Source: an uncultured Actinomycetes bacterium
GTDB taxonomy: Bacteria; Actinomycetota; Actinomycetes; Nanopelagicales; Nanopelagicaceae
NCBI GenBank assembly: GCA_903827945.1
Contig: CAIKKN010000006.1
Span: forward strand, 79,621 to 143,620
Length of the DNA stretch: 64,000 bases
Reading direction: 5' to 3'
Both the position numbers and the translations under genes were made by a program. How positions within the stretch are numbered: the first letter of the stretch is position 1; every line of letters starts with the position of its first letter. Positions 10,578-19,350 of this stretch are shown here, in pieces. The notes below the pieces were generated by a model. That model was given only the letters and a program-made list of their open reading frames with translations. It ran no database searches and was not told where the DNA came from.

Positions 10578-11167
10578 TTGCGACCTCGTGTTTGTAATGC
10601 AAATTTTAGAAGGGCGCTTATATCTGTAGTACCCACATCACTTCCAAAATGGCTGGAAACTAAATCGAGGGCGTCGTCAGTATCTCGCGGGGTAAAGCCC
10701 AGACCCATCAGCGCTTCACTCACTTGATCTCTCCAACCGGCCGCTCTCATAGAAGATGAGATGTTTAGCGATTTAACCTTCTCCTTCAATTCAAGAATCA
10801 GTCGCTGTGCACCCTTCTTACCTAATCCCGGAATCCGTTCTAAAACAGCTGGCTTATCGTTGACTATCGCAGAAACGATTTCTTGCGCGTCGTAAACAGA
10901 GAGGGCGGACTGGGCTACTTTTGGTCCGATGCCAGTTACTGAAAGCAGTATTTCAAATAGTTCGCGATCTTGTTGATTCTCAAAACCAAACAAGGTGAGT
11001 GAATCTTCACGGACGATGAGTATCGTATGTAAATGCGCAGTAACTCCAACGTTGAGTGATGCAGCTAGCCGCGGAGCGATCTGCACAAGAATGCCTACTC
11101 CCCCGACATCAATTACTGCCGAGTTAAGCGTTGTAGCTTTTACCTTTCCCGATAATGAGGCAATCAT
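10574..11167 (-). CDS. ruvA: Holliday junction-binding protein RuvA
   Basis: Tetrameric DNA-binding platform that holds the four-way junction and recruits RuvB. The 197-residue product begins with the OB-fold MIASLSGKV, continues with two helix-hairpin-helix motifs ([16 protein letters not shown] and [19 protein letters not shown]) and ends in the small RuvB-binding domain III ([17 protein letters not shown]). Start and stop overlap the neighbouring ruvC and ruvB genes by four bases each. Confidence 0.97.
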   Translation of the reverse strand: MIASLSGKVKATTLNSAVIDVGGVGILVQIAPRLAASLNVGVTAHLHTILIVREDSLTLFGFENQQDRELFEILLSVTGIGPKVAQSALSVYDAQEIVSAIVNDKPAVLERIPGLGKKGAQRLILELKEKVKSLNISSSMRAAGWRDQVSEALMGLGFTPRDTDDALDLVSSHFGSDVGTTDISALLKFALQTRGRK

Positions 11168-11697
11168 TTCTTGACCAATCTACGAACTTTGTTTTCTTCT
11201 AGGGCTGCAGCTACTCGTGCATTTCCGGCACCGCGCCAATGGTGGCAAATTGCTAGAGCGAGTGCGTCAGTGCTATCTACCGGCTTGGGAATTTCATCGA
11301 GTCCCAGAAGTTTTTGAACCATGATTGCCACTTGTTTCTTGTCGGCTCTACCTGAACCTGTTACGGCAGCCTTAACTTCAGAGGGAGTGTGCATCATGAC
11401 AGGAATTCCCTTTCGAGCAGCAATCAAAAGCGCCACTCCAGCAGCTTGGCCTGTTGCCATCGCTGTGCGCACGTTGAGTTGTGAAAAGACGCGCTCCACA
11501 GCCACGACATCTGGATTGTGTAGCTCAATCCATTCAATTAACTGTGCCTCTAACTCAAGCAATCTTTTTTCCAATGGGAGATCAGCCGAAGTTCTGATTA
11601 CGCCAACTCCAACCATTTTGAGATTTTGAGCGCCGTTGCTTTCAACAACGCCAAGCCCACATCTGGTTAGACCGGGGTCAACTCCCAAAACTTTCAT
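11164..11697 (-). CDS. ruvC: Holliday junction resolvase RuvC
   Basis: RNase H-fold endonuclease that cuts Holliday junctions symmetrically. The 177 residues include the first catalytic Asp in [12 protein letters not shown], the catalytic Glu in [10 protein letters not shown] (~residue 68), and the C-terminal acidic pair in [13 protein letters not shown] (~140-152). It is the first gene of ruvCAB. A TAGGCT -10 box ends 7 nt before the ATG, so the operon may start here as a leaderless transcript independently of yebC. Confidence 0.96.
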   Translation of the reverse strand: MKVLGVDPGLTRCGLGVVESNGAQNLKMVGVGVIRTSADLPLEKRLLELEAQLIEWIELHNPDVVAVERVFSQLNVRTAMATGQAAGVALLIAARKGIPVMMHTPSEVKAAVTGSGRADKKQVAIMVQKLLGLDEIPKPVDSTDALALAICHHWRGAGNARVAAALEENKVRRLVKK

Positions 11698-11704
11698 GGT
11701 TGAC

Positions 11705-11710
11705 AGCCTA
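11705..11710 (-). promoter_or_regulatory. Candidate -10 box of ruvC (leaderless)
   Basis: The minus strand reads TAGGCT, followed by 7 nt and then the ruvC ATG. The spacing places the transcription start at or next to the start codon. No convincing -35 is visible. Confidence 0.5.
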
Positions 11711-11727
11711 TCGAGAGCCAGAAGTTA

Positions 11728-12480
11728 CTACTCGAGGCTCGCCATTACTTCATCAGATACATCGAAGTTTGCAAAGACATTTTGAACGTCATCCAAATCT
11801 TCAATCACATCGATAAGCTCGAAAACCTTTTTTGCGTTCTCCGCATCGAGTGGCACTGTAACCGAGGGCAGGAATGAACTATCTGCAGACTCATAATCAA
11901 TCCCAGCTGCCTGTAGAGCCGTTCTGACCGCGACCAAATCGGAGGAATCACAGACAACTTGGAAGTTATCTCCAAAGTCATTCACATCTTCCAAGCCAGC
12001 ATCAAGTGCTGCTTCCATTATTTTGTCTTCGCTGACGCCACCTTCTTTTGAAACCATGATTACGCCCTTGCGATTGAACATGTACGCAACCGAACCTGGG
12101 TCAGCCATATTTCCGCCATTTCGAGTTACAGCGACTCTTACTTCACTTGCTGCGCGATTGCGATTGTCAGAAAGACACTCAATCATTATTGCAACACCTC
12201 CGGGTCCATAACCCTCGTACATGATGGTTACATATTCAGCGCCTCCTGATTCAAGGCCGGCACCTCTCTTGATTGCGCGTTCAATATTGTCGGCTGGGAC
12301 AGAATTGCGTTTCGCTTTGGTGACCGCGTCATATAAAGCTGGGTTTCCAGCAAGATCTGCTCCGCCAAGGCGAGCGGTTACTTCAATTCCTTTAATATAT
12401 TTTGCAAAACTCTTTGCACGACGAGAATCAAGAATTGCTTTCTTGTGTTTGATGGTCGCCCATTTGGAATGGCCTGACAT
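11728..12480 (-). CDS. yebC: YebC/PmpR family protein
   Basis: Member of the YebC/PmpR/TACO1 family, whose members have been described as DNA-binding regulators and, more recently, as factors that help translation of difficult stretches. The 250-residue product starts with the family signature [16 protein letters not shown] and shows [18 protein letters not shown] in the middle domain, both typical. It sits between pdxT and ruvC as in other actinobacteria, where it is often next to ruvC. Three 11-bp direct repeats lie just upstream (12506-12538). Confidence 0.93.
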   Translation of the reverse strand: MSGHSKWATIKHKKAILDSRRAKSFAKYIKGIEVTARLGGADLAGNPALYDAVTKAKRNSVPADNIERAIKRGAGLESGGAEYVTIMYEGYGPGGVAIMIECLSDNRNRAASEVRVAVTRNGGNMADPGSVAYMFNRKGVIMVSKEGGVSEDKIMEAALDAGLEDVNDFGDNFQVVCDSSDLVAVRTALQAAGIDYESADSSFLPSVTVPLDAENAKKVFELIDVIEDLDDVQNVFANFDVSDEVMASLE

Positions 12481-12505
12481 TTATATGTACCCCAGTCTCG
12501 CTTCT

Positions 12506-12538
12506 AGTTATTTAATAGTTATTTAAGAGTTGTTTAAG
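12506..12538. repeat. Three tandem 11-bp direct repeats upstream of yebC
   Basis: The plus strand reads AGTTATTTAAT, AGTTATTTAAG and AGTTGTTTAAG in direct succession. The last copy overlaps the pdxT stop codon (12534-12536). The 11-bp period is about one helical turn, so the A/T tracts would face the same side of the DNA. The array is 26-58 bp before the yebC ATG. It could be an operator or simple slippage. Confidence 0.7.
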
Positions 12539-13121
12539 AACTATGGAAAATTTCAGTGACAAAGTATCTATGAACCCTGTTATCCCCTGTCAATTCTGGA
12601 TGAAACGAGGTAGCCAAGATGCTCTTTTGTCGCACAGCTACAGGGTGGGAAACCCCGTCTATTTCTACCGCCGCAAGGACCTCAACCCGCGAATTGAGGG
12701 TTTCAACCCACGGTGCGCGTATGAAGACGGCATGAACTGATCCAAGACCCAGAAAGTCTAAATCAGTCTCGAAAGAATCTACTTGGCGACCAAATGCATT
12801 TCGTCGAACTTTCACATCCAGTCCTCCGAAAGTTTCCTGTCCTTCAGCCCCATCCACCAATTCATTTGCCAAGAGGATCATTCCGGCACACGAACCGTAA
12901 GTTGGAAGTCCCTCTCTTATCCGCCCAGATATAAGGTCAAATAAGTCAAAACTTCTCGCCAATTTTGCAATAGTTGTCGATTCACCGCCTGGAATGATCA
13001 ACCCATCGATTGAGCTAATCTCCGCGCTTGTCCGAACGGGTCTCGCGTCCACTCCGCAATCGTTAAGAGCAGAAATATGTTCGCGAACATCACCTTGGAG
13101 TGCAAGAACTCCCAACTTCAC
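12534..13121 (-). CDS. pdxT: Pyridoxal 5'-phosphate synthase glutaminase subunit PdxT
   Basis: Hydrolyses glutamine to feed ammonia to PdxS for direct PLP synthesis. The 195-residue class I amidotransferase has the oxyanion motif IIPGGESTT (~residues 42-50), the nucleophile Cys in [11 protein letters not shown] (~75-85), and the His/Glu pair in [10 protein letters not shown] near the C-terminus. The start is GTG at 13121, 7 bp after the pdxS stop, so the two are co-translated in the usual pdxS-pdxT order. Confidence 0.96.
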   Translation of the reverse strand: MKLGVLALQGDVREHISALNDCGVDARPVRTSAEISSIDGLIIPGGESTTIAKLARSFDLFDLISGRIREGLPTYGSCAGMILLANELVDGAEGQETFGGLDVKVRRNAFGRQVDSFETDLDFLGLGSVHAVFIRAPWVETLNSRVEVLAAVEIDGVSHPVAVRQKSILATSFHPELTGDNRVHRYFVTEIFHSS

Positions 13122-13128
13122 GAACTAA

Positions 13129-14037
13129 TTACCAGCCGCGTTCAGCCAAACGATGTGGAACAGGAATGTCTGCAACGTTAATCCCAACCATTGCCTCTCC
13201 AAGACCACGAGAAACATCGGCGATCACCTTTGCATCTGAGAAATATGTAACAGCCTTTACGCAGGCAGCAGCGCGTTGGGCTGGATTGCCAGATTTGAAA
13301 ATTCCTGAACCGATAAATACTCCATCAGCGCCAAGTTGCATCATCATGGCAGCATCGGCCGGTGTTGCAACGCCGCCTGCCGTGAAGAGAACAACTGGAA
13401 GTTTTCCTTCACGAGCAACTTCGCAAACTAATTCATAAGGAGCTTGGAGTTCTTTCGCCGCAACGTAAAGCTCATCTTCTCGGAGAGAAGAAAGGCGACG
13501 GATCTCTTGGTGAATCTTGCGCATATGTGTAGTTGCGTTAGAAACATCTCCGGTACCTGCTTCGCCCTTTGATCGAATCATTGCCGCGCCTTCATTAATG
13601 CGACGAAGTGCTTCACCTAGATTTGTTGAACCGCATACAAACGGAACAGTGAAATTCCACTTATCAATATGATTTTCGTAATCCGCAGGAGTAAGCACTT
13701 CTGATTCATCGATGTAATCGACGCCAAGGCTTTGTAGAACTTGCGCTTCTACGAAATGACCGATTCGTGCCTTTGCCATAACTGGGATAGAAACTGCAGC
13801 TTGAATTGCTTGAATCATGTCAGGGTCTGACATGCGTGCCACTCCACCTTGCGCGCGGATATCTGCTGGCACACGCTCTAGAGCCATGACCGCAACAGCG
13901 CCGGCATCTTCAGCAATTTTTGCTTGTTCAACGTTGACGACATCCATGATGACGCCACCCTTTAACATTTCAGCCATTCCACGTTTTACGCGCGCGCTAC
14001 CGACATGCTTCTTCTCGTTGTTCAGCTCGTTGCTCAT
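13129..14037 (-). CDS. pdxS: Pyridoxal 5'-phosphate synthase subunit PdxS
   Basis: TIM-barrel synthase that builds PLP from ribose 5-phosphate, glyceraldehyde 3-phosphate and ammonia. The 302-residue product shows the signatures [37 protein letters not shown], the catalytic Lys region [14 protein letters not shown] (~residues 85-98) and ELPV-type segment [20 protein letters not shown]. An excellent Shine-Dalgarno (GGAGG) is 6 nt before the ATG. A TAGCCT box lies 9 nt upstream, overlapping the region just 5' of the SD. Confidence 0.97.
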   Translation of the reverse strand: MSNELNNEKKHVGSARVKRGMAEMLKGGVIMDVVNVEQAKIAEDAGAVAVMALERVPADIRAQGGVARMSDPDMIQAIQAAVSIPVMAKARIGHFVEAQVLQSLGVDYIDESEVLTPADYENHIDKWNFTVPFVCGSTNLGEALRRINEGAAMIRSKGEAGTGDVSNATTHMRKIHQEIRRLSSLREDELYVAAKELQAPYELVCEVAREGKLPVVLFTAGGVATPADAAMMMQLGADGVFIGSGIFKSGNPAQRAAACVKAVTYFSDAKVIADVSRGLGEAMVGINVADIPVPHRLAERGW

Positions 14038-14074
14038 AATTCCTCCAGGCTAGACCTCAAATCTTACTTTAGTT

Positions 14075-15094
14075 TTAGGATGACTTTGATGGTGTTGGAG
14101 CCACTGGATATGTGAAAAGAGGCTCATTGTCAGTCAGGGCTATCCAAATTTGCCCCGGCGCAAAGTTCGCATTTGTTCCATCTTTAAGGGTCCAGGTTGT
14201 TCCTGTCTCGGCGCTCGCCCTATTCCAATAGATGGGAATGGCCTCGCCATCGCGAAGCAGGTAGGCAGTACCTGAGCCGACAGTATTGCTAAATGGAGTA
14301 ACTCCCCCAACCTTGTCGTGATACTCGGAGGCCGTTATCGATACTTTTTGAATGATCAAAGTTGGCGAACCGAGCTGGACTCCAGTTGCTGCCAAATTTG
14401 GAGCACCGTCATATGAGAGCAACCATCGTTTTTCAGAAGAAGACCAAATGGCTGAATACCTAGATGCGGGCCACTTGAAGGAGACTGAAGTAATTGCTCT
14501 TCCACCAACTGGTTTGCTACCAAACTTCCACCCTATTGATTTAACCGTATCAATTTTCTTTCCTTGCGAAATTGCTTTGTTCAATAAATCCTGCGGATGC
14601 AAAATCAGGTTTGTTGGGGCGCTGCGAGTTAAATCCCTCGAATACAAAGTTGCAGGCTCTCTTTCTGCTCCCAAATTCTCGAGGTTCGCTGCATTGATAA
14701 CTGGGAATAGTTTTGTTTGGGCTCCGCTGAAAGCGAATGCGATGTGACCGTATTGAGCCAAGATATCCATATCACTTATACGCGCACTTCGTACCGGCCC
14801 GATTAGCGAGGGCATACGCTCCGGAGTTGTGAAGATTGCCGCCAAACGAGTTAGGCCACCTTCGACTTGTTCAATGTAAACGACATCAGCACTATCAAGC
14901 CCAATCTGTGGATGTGCTTGTGGGGTGTCATCAATCTTCACCGCAAGAACGGGGCCATCTGAACCTGGCATACCCGTAAGGACGTTCACATGATCTGAAG
15001 CGCTCTTCTTCCCCGTGGTTGTTCCAGCACCACCGCAGCCCGATAAGACTAAAACAAAGGCAAGAGAACTGCTGATGAAAAACGCGCGCTTCAT
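14075..15094 (-). CDS. DUF3048 family lipoprotein
   Basis: Predicted exported lipoprotein of 339 residues: a positively charged start MKRAFF, a hydrophobic stretch, and a lipobox LSGC with the modified Cys at ~residue 20. The mature part begins with a DUF3048-type segment (LTGMPGSDGPVLAVKIDD, then ADVVYIEQVEGGLTRLAAIF) and a C-terminal second DUF3048 half ending TLKDGTNANFAPGQIWIALT. DUF3048 proteins (YerB-like) have no established activity. Its ATG directly abuts the stop of the LemA-like gene upstream, so the two are co-transcribed with pimA. Confidence 0.85.
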   Translation of the reverse strand: MKRAFFISSSLAFVLVLSGCGGAGTTTGKKSASDHVNVLTGMPGSDGPVLAVKIDDTPQAHPQIGLDSADVVYIEQVEGGLTRLAAIFTTPERMPSLIGPVRSARISDMDILAQYGHIAFAFSGAQTKLFPVINAANLENLGAEREPATLYSRDLTRSAPTNLILHPQDLLNKAISQGKKIDTVKSIGWKFGSKPVGGRAITSVSFKWPASRYSAIWSSSEKRWLLSYDGAPNLAATGVQLGSPTLIIQKVSITASEYHDKVGGVTPFSNTVGSGTAYLLRDGEAIPIYWNRASAETGTTWTLKDGTNANFAPGQIWIALTDNEPLFTYPVAPTPSKSS

Positions 15095-15601
15095 TTATAA
15101 CTCATCATCTTCGAAATGATATTTCTCAGGCCATTTAGCGCGGCCGGCGAGATGGAAGAATCTAAAAACTAATTTACTGCGCAGGTTACGAACCGAACTA
15201 ATTGCTTCTAAGTGAATAGCGATAGCCGTGCGGATTTTGTCGGTGAGGGAAGACAATTCATCGATGAAGGCAACCTTGATCGTTATCTCACCGCTTAGCG
15301 CATTTCGGTGAAGAAACTTTAGTGATTCTGAAAGTGTAGTTTCAGCGTCCTCACGATCCCCTATGTTTGCAGCTCTGCTTTGATATGCAGAAGAAGTTAA
15401 AATCATCTCTGTCGCCGGATCGATGTCGCTTAACCGTGCGATTTCAAGTGCAAGGGCCGCGCGGCGTTGAAGGAGTGCATCTAAGTGCTCCCAGCTGGTT
15501 TCAACTCTGTGGTGGCAGCGATCTAATCGTGTGGCTGAAAAAGAGAGATACCAAGCAAGGAGAAGAATTCCAAGGATAGAAATCAAAATTGAATTACTCA
15601 C
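15095..15601 (-). CDS. LemA-like membrane-anchored protein
   Basis: 168 residues with one N-terminal transmembrane helix (ILISILGILLLAWYLSF) followed by a helical domain of LemA type (RLDRCHHRVETSWEHLDALL, then QRRAALALEIARLSDID). The function of such proteins is unknown. The start is GTG at 15601, overlapping the end of pimA by 8 bp, and the stop abuts the DUF3048 gene. I recall that mycobacteria carry a longer gene at the equivalent place in which a related segment may be joined to a NUDIX domain; no such domain is present here, and I could not verify the comparison. Confidence 0.7.
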   Translation of the reverse strand: MSNSILISILGILLLAWYLSFSATRLDRCHHRVETSWEHLDALLQRRAALALEIARLSDIDPATEMILTSSAYQSRAANIGDREDAETTLSESLKFLHRNALSGEITIKVAFIDELSSLTDKIRTAIAIHLEAISSVRNLRSKLVFRFFHLAGRAKWPEKYHFEDDEL

Positions 15602-16766
15602 TTCGCAACCTCTTCCATCCGCGGTTTTCCGACGCTAAGGTGACAGGGACTCCGCTGGCAATAGCAACTTCATAGACATCGAGAATCTGGGCGGCAACAG
15701 TTCCCCAATCAAAGATCTTTGAATACTCAAGGGCTCTAGCTGCAAGAGCTTTTCTTGCTTCATCATCCTTGAGGAGTCGAATAGCAACTGATGCCAAATC
15801 TTTGGAAGATTCATTTTTGAATGTTGCACCAAACTCTCCATTTTGCAATAAATCCGAAAAGGCTTGAATGTCACTGGCAACTACCGCACTACCACCAGCC
15901 ATCGCCTCGGCCAGAATAATTCCAAAGGACTCTCCATGAATATTTGGAGCAACGTAGAGATCAACTGATTTGAAAAAATTCGCTTTCTCTTCTTCAGATA
16001 ACCTGCCGAGAAAACGTATTCTGCTGCGCATCGCCGAATCAACGTTCTTCATCACTTGCTCTTCATCGCCGGGACCAGCAACCAAAAGTTGTACGTCAGG
16101 GATCGAGCGCGCAATTTCAGGCAGGGCCGAGAGCAAAACAGAGAGGCCTTTTCTTGGCTCATCAAATCTTCCTAGAAAACCGATTGTGTGAGGACGATAC
16201 CAATCGGAGTTCCGCTCACCGCGGGAATACTTTCCGGCATCAATTCCATTTGGAATCACAACGGCTTCGGTTTGGAAGTGAACCTTCAACGTTTCGCGCG
16301 CCATCTCACTAACAGCAATTCTTGCGCTTAACTTTTCCAAAATTGGTTCCAGAATCGGTCCGATTGCATAAATCGCTTTCTGTTTCGGGGCGCTTGCATG
16401 GAATGTTGCGACCATCGGGCCCTCGGCCGCAACGCACGCTAAAAGTGAAAGTGACGGTATTGCGGGTTCATGGAGATGTATCAAATCGAATTCCCCAGTT
16501 GAGATCCATTGTCTTACTCGTGATGTGGCAATTGGTCCAAAGAGAATACGAGCAACTGCCCCATTAAAAGGAATAGGGACTGGTCTTCCAGCCGGAACAA
16601 CCCAGTCTTCTATGACCGATGACTCATCTGATACTGGGGCTAAAAGCGAGACGATGTGACCTTCGCGTTGAAAGTGCTCGGCAAGTTCCTTCATATGAAT
16701 CTGCACGCCGCCTGGTGTATCCCAACCGTAAGGGCAAACCATCCCAATCCGAAGTTTTCTATTCAT
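15594..16766 (-). CDS. pimA: Phosphatidylinositol alpha-mannosyltransferase (PimA-type GT4)
   Basis: Transfers the first mannose from GDP-mannose to phosphatidylinositol on the inner face of the membrane. The 390-residue GT4 protein has the N-terminal loop PYGWDTPGGVQIHMKELAE (~residues 11-29), typical of PimA, the inter-domain PNGID motif (~173), the donor-binding GFLGRFDEPRKGLSVLL (~194-210), and the ESFGIILAEAMAGG motif (~279-292) with the catalytic Glu. It starts with an ATGA overlap on the acyltransferase gene. The operon position after PI(P) synthase and acyltransferase strongly supports PimA over other GT4 enzymes. Confidence 0.92.
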   Translation of the reverse strand: MNRKLRIGMVCPYGWDTPGGVQIHMKELAEHFQREGHIVSLLAPVSDESSVIEDWVVPAGRPVPIPFNGAVARILFGPIATSRVRQWISTGEFDLIHLHEPAIPSLSLLACVAAEGPMVATFHASAPKQKAIYAIGPILEPILEKLSARIAVSEMARETLKVHFQTEAVVIPNGIDAGKYSRGERNSDWYRPHTIGFLGRFDEPRKGLSVLLSALPEIARSIPDVQLLVAGPGDEEQVMKNVDSAMRSRIRFLGRLSEEEKANFFKSVDLYVAPNIHGESFGIILAEAMAGGSAVVASDIQAFSDLLQNGEFGATFKNESSKDLASVAIRLLKDDEARKALAARALEYSKIFDWGTVAAQILDVYEVAIASGVPVTLASENRGWKRLRSE

Positions 16767-17656
16767 GCGCGCTCCGAAGGCTCTTTAAAGTCGCCATCGA
16801 TCCAAATTCGTTGAAGCATGTGCCAGTCGACAGTGTTCGCTACAATATTACTTGCAAACCTATCGGCACACTCCTGAACCATCTGCTCAATCTTTTGCGC
16901 TTGTGTTCCAGTGTTTGGGATCGCAATCGGTTCTTGGAAAACAATTCTTATTTTGCCTGGTTCGTAGGTGACAAAAGCCGTGATGAGTGGTGCTCCGGTT
17001 TGAATCGACAAAACTGCTGGACCGAGCGGCATCCTTGATGGGTGGCCTAAGAAATTTACGTTAACGCCAGACTTAGACAAATCCCTATCTGCAACTAGTG
17101 CAACAAGTCCCCCAGCACGCAACCTCTGGGAAAGTGTGCCAAGTGAGCGTGCACTCGCATCCAAAACTTCCATTCCGACAGCCTCCCGATACGCAAGAAA
17201 CTTTCTAAATAGTTTCTCTGGTTCAAGATGCTCGGCAACAGTGACTACTTTGTAACCTAGAGCGCAGAAATACGCGCCTGCATGATCCCAATTTCCCGCG
17301 TGCGGAAGGGAGACTATGCAGCCGATTCCTTGATCTATCGGGTCGGTGAGAAAGTGTTGATTTTCGACTACAACATCGGCGATGATCTTTTCTTTGCTCC
17401 ACGAAGGCAATCGAAATGTGTCACACCAATAGCGAAGATATGAACGCATTCCATTCTTAACAAGTTCTTCCAGCTCGAGGCCGTTAAGTTCTGGGTGCAC
17501 CCTGGCGTAATTCAAACGAAGGCGATCAATCTGCCTTCCGCCTCTTCCATAAATTCGATCCGCAACGAATTGCGCAAGAGCGTATGCAATTTTACTCGGC
17601 AAGTAGCGAACGATAAACCAAGCGCCGTTGTATGCCCAGTAAGTTAAATTCTTCAT
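16763..17656 (-). CDS. Phosphatidylinositol mannoside acyltransferase (LPLAT family)
   Basis: Acylates the mannose of PIM1/PIM2, equivalent in position to mycobacterial PatA (Rv2611c). The 297-residue protein belongs to the lysophospholipid/lauroyl acyltransferase family: catalytic HxxxxD in LPHAGNWDHAG (~residues 119-129), and substrate-binding VALVADRDLSKSGVNV (~186-201). No cleavable signal peptide is evident; a short hydrophobic N-terminus suggests membrane association. Start and stop overlap PI(P) synthase and pimA by four bases. Confidence 0.9.
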   Translation of the reverse strand: MKNLTYWAYNGAWFIVRYLPSKIAYALAQFVADRIYGRGGRQIDRLRLNYARVHPELNGLELEELVKNGMRSYLRYWCDTFRLPSWSKEKIIADVVVENQHFLTDPIDQGIGCIVSLPHAGNWDHAGAYFCALGYKVVTVAEHLEPEKLFRKFLAYREAVGMEVLDASARSLGTLSQRLRAGGLVALVADRDLSKSGVNVNFLGHPSRMPLGPAVLSIQTGAPLITAFVTYEPGKIRIVFQEPIAIPNTGTQAQKIEQMVQECADRFASNIVANTVDWHMLQRIWIDGDFKEPSERA

Positions 17657-18246
17657 CGAGTTGCCTTATAAACAATGGCAAGTCTTTCAATGGTGGTGAA
17701 AAGTGTTGCAAGAGCAAGGATCCACATTCCTATTGCAAGGGCGTAAGGAATGGATAGTCCGGCCAGCGTAAGTGCGAGGAATGTAATAATCAATCTTTCG
17801 GTGCGTTCGGCAAATCCACCATTGCATTCAATACCCAATGATTCTGCTCTTGCCTTTATGTATGAAACAAGATTTCCACCAACAAGCGCCGTCAAAACGA
17901 CGGGTAAAAGTTGATCATTTCTCTGCGAAAGCCAATATGCCAAGGAACCTAAAACGGCGGCATCCGTGATTCGATCTAAAGTGGAATCTAGAAGCGCTCC
18001 CCACTTGGATCCTGTCTCAGATAGACGTGCCATAGTGCCGTCAAGCGCGTCGCTTAATACAAAAATTAGAGTGATTACAACTCCGATAAAGAACTTTCCT
18101 CGAGAGAAGAAGTAAATTGCAGAAACTGATGAACCAATGGCACCGATGGCGCTCACAGCATTGGCACTGAGACCAAGACGAAGGAGCCCTCGACAGACCG
18201 GAGTAATTATCCGCGTGACAGGCGCTCTCAAAGAGTTCTGAAGCAT
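17653..18246 (-). CDS. Phosphatidylinositol (phosphate) synthase, CDP-alcohol phosphatidyltransferase
   Basis: Condenses CDP-diacylglycerol with inositol phosphate (or inositol) in the membrane, the first committed step toward PI and PIMs. The complete CDP-alcohol motif D-x2-DG-x2-AR-x8-G-x3-D-x3-D is present as DALDGTMARL ... GALLDSTLDR, among about five to six membrane helices. I chose the ATG at 18246 (MLQNSLRAPVTRIITPV, 197 residues) because a TACGAT -10 box ends 7 nt before it and because family members start this way; ATGs at 18255 and 18306 are alternatives. Gene order thrS-HIT-PIS-acyltransferase-pimA matches the mycobacterial pgsA1 locus. Confidence 0.93.
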   Translation of the reverse strand: MLQNSLRAPVTRIITPVCRGLLRLGLSANAVSAIGAIGSSVSAIYFFSRGKFFIGVVITLIFVLSDALDGTMARLSETGSKWGALLDSTLDRITDAAVLGSLAYWLSQRNDQLLPVVLTALVGGNLVSYIKARAESLGIECNGGFAERTERLIITFLALTLAGLSIPYALAIGMWILALATLFTTIERLAIVYKATR

Positions 18247-18253
18247 CAGTCTC

Positions 18254-18259
18254 ATCGTA
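18254..18259 (-). promoter_or_regulatory. Candidate -10 box of PI(P) synthase (leaderless)
   Basis: The minus strand reads TACGAT, 7 nt before the ATG at 18246. Two of its bases are shared with the TAGGCT box that serves the divergent gene at 18272. Confidence 0.5.
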
Positions 18260-18263
18260 GGCT
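18258..18263 (+). promoter_or_regulatory. Candidate -10 box of the EF-G-like gene (leaderless)
   Basis: The plus strand reads TAGGCT, 8 nt before the GTG at 18272, overlapping the divergent TACGAT box at 18254-18259. Confidence 0.45.
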
Positions 18264-18271
18264 TTTGCACT

Positions 18272-18838
18272 GTGAGCGACCTAATTTCAGTAGCAATTAT
18301 CGGCAAGTCTTCTCAGGATTTGGCGACTTCGCTCAATCTGAGCCCTGTTCCCCTCGAGGAAAGCGACCTTGCCATATTCATTGTCAGCGCCATCGATGGA
18401 ATCGTCCGGGCAGACATTGACTCGTGGCAATTTGCCCGGGACATGTACATCCCATCAATCGTTGTTATCTCTGAGACCGATAACGCTGACCTGGATTTTG
18501 ATGACATGACGGCTATCGCATCAAAAATGCTCGATCCCGTTGCAAGTAAATATTTGGTTCTCCACTCGGATGCCGGAGAACCAACCGCGCTCATTGATTT
18601 AACGACCCTGAAGATTCTGGATTACTCCTCAGGAGTGCCTTCGATAATTGAGAGCGATGATGAACATAAAGAGCTCGTGGGTGAATATGTTCTGGAGTAT
18701 CAAGAATTGCTTGAACAATCTGGTGACGACGGATTTACAAGAGGGCTTCTATTTCCGGCACTTCCTTGGATTAAGGCCTCAAACCTTGGCTTAGATCAGA
18801 TGAAAGAATTAATTAACCAAATCCCAGCCGCCGGCTAG
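18272..18838 (+). CDS. Degenerate EF-G-like GTPase-domain protein of unknown function
   Basis: 188 residues, GTG start, no Shine-Dalgarno. The segment DLAIFIVSAIDGIVRADID ... ARDMYIPSIVVISETDN ... DFDDMTAIASKML resembles the central part of the G domain of EF-G-like proteins. The nucleotide-binding elements are missing: the N-terminal AIIGKSSQ is not a P-loop, and the NKxD position reads SETD. It probably does not bind GTP in the usual way. It lies on the opposite strand inside the otherwise co-directional HIT-PI(P) synthase block and overlaps the 3' end of the HIT gene by 30 bp. I cannot assign a role. Confidence 0.75.
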   Translation: MSDLISVAIIGKSSQDLATSLNLSPVPLEESDLAIFIVSAIDGIVRADIDSWQFARDMYIPSIVVISETDNADLDFDDMTAIASKMLDPVASKYLVLHSDAGEPTALIDLTTLKILDYSSGVPSIIESDDEHKELVGEYVLEYQELLEQSGDDGFTRGLLFPALPWIKASNLGLDQMKELINQIPAAG

Positions 18839-19348
18839 AGCGCTTCGCGTATCTTGAAGTAACTGCGGCAGCACTTTTGTTTGTCCAATGATTGGCATGA
18901 AATTAGCATCGCCAGCCCAGCGCGGAACTACGTGTTGATGAATATGAGCCGCGACCCCTGCACCGGAGACCGAGCCCTGATTCATTCCTAGGTTAAAACC
19001 ATTGGCACCGGAAACCTTACGCAAGACTTTCATTGCATGTGCAGTTAGTTCAGATATTTCACTTCTCTCTGATGCACTTAAATCCGTAAGGTCTGCCACG
19101 TGGCGATACGCGCACACAAGAAGATGACCGGCGTTATATGGATATAAATTCATAACTACATAGGCCTCTTCGCCGCGATGAACGACTAGACCTTCTTCAT
19201 CATTCATTCCCGGCACAGCGCAGAACGGACATGGCACATCATTACCCGGCAGTGGTCGATTCTCACCAGATAAATAATTCATTCGATGTGGTGCCCACAA
19301 GCGAGACCAACCATCAGGCATTCCTGCCCCGCCAGTTAGCTCAGACAT
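18809..19348 (-). CDS. HIT family nucleotide hydrolase/transferase
   Basis: Histidine-triad protein of 179 residues. The triad HIHQHVVPRW (~residues 136-145) is present, and two Cys in CPFCAVPG near the N-terminus could form half of a zinc site typical of the actinobacterial group. Related mycobacterial Rv2613c is an AP4A phosphorylase, and its place between thrS and pgsA1 matches this gene, so a diadenosine tetraphosphate-degrading role is plausible by synteny. The start is 2 bp after the thrS stop. Confidence 0.9.
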   Translation of the reverse strand: MSELTGGAGMPDGWSRLWAPHRMNYLSGENRPLPGNDVPCPFCAVPGMNDEEGLVVHRGEEAYVVMNLYPYNAGHLLVCAYRHVADLTDLSASERSEISELTAHAMKVLRKVSGANGFNLGMNQGSVSGAGVAAHIHQHVVPRWAGDANFMPIIGQTKVLPQLLQDTRSALAGGWDLVN

Positions 19349-19350
19349 AA

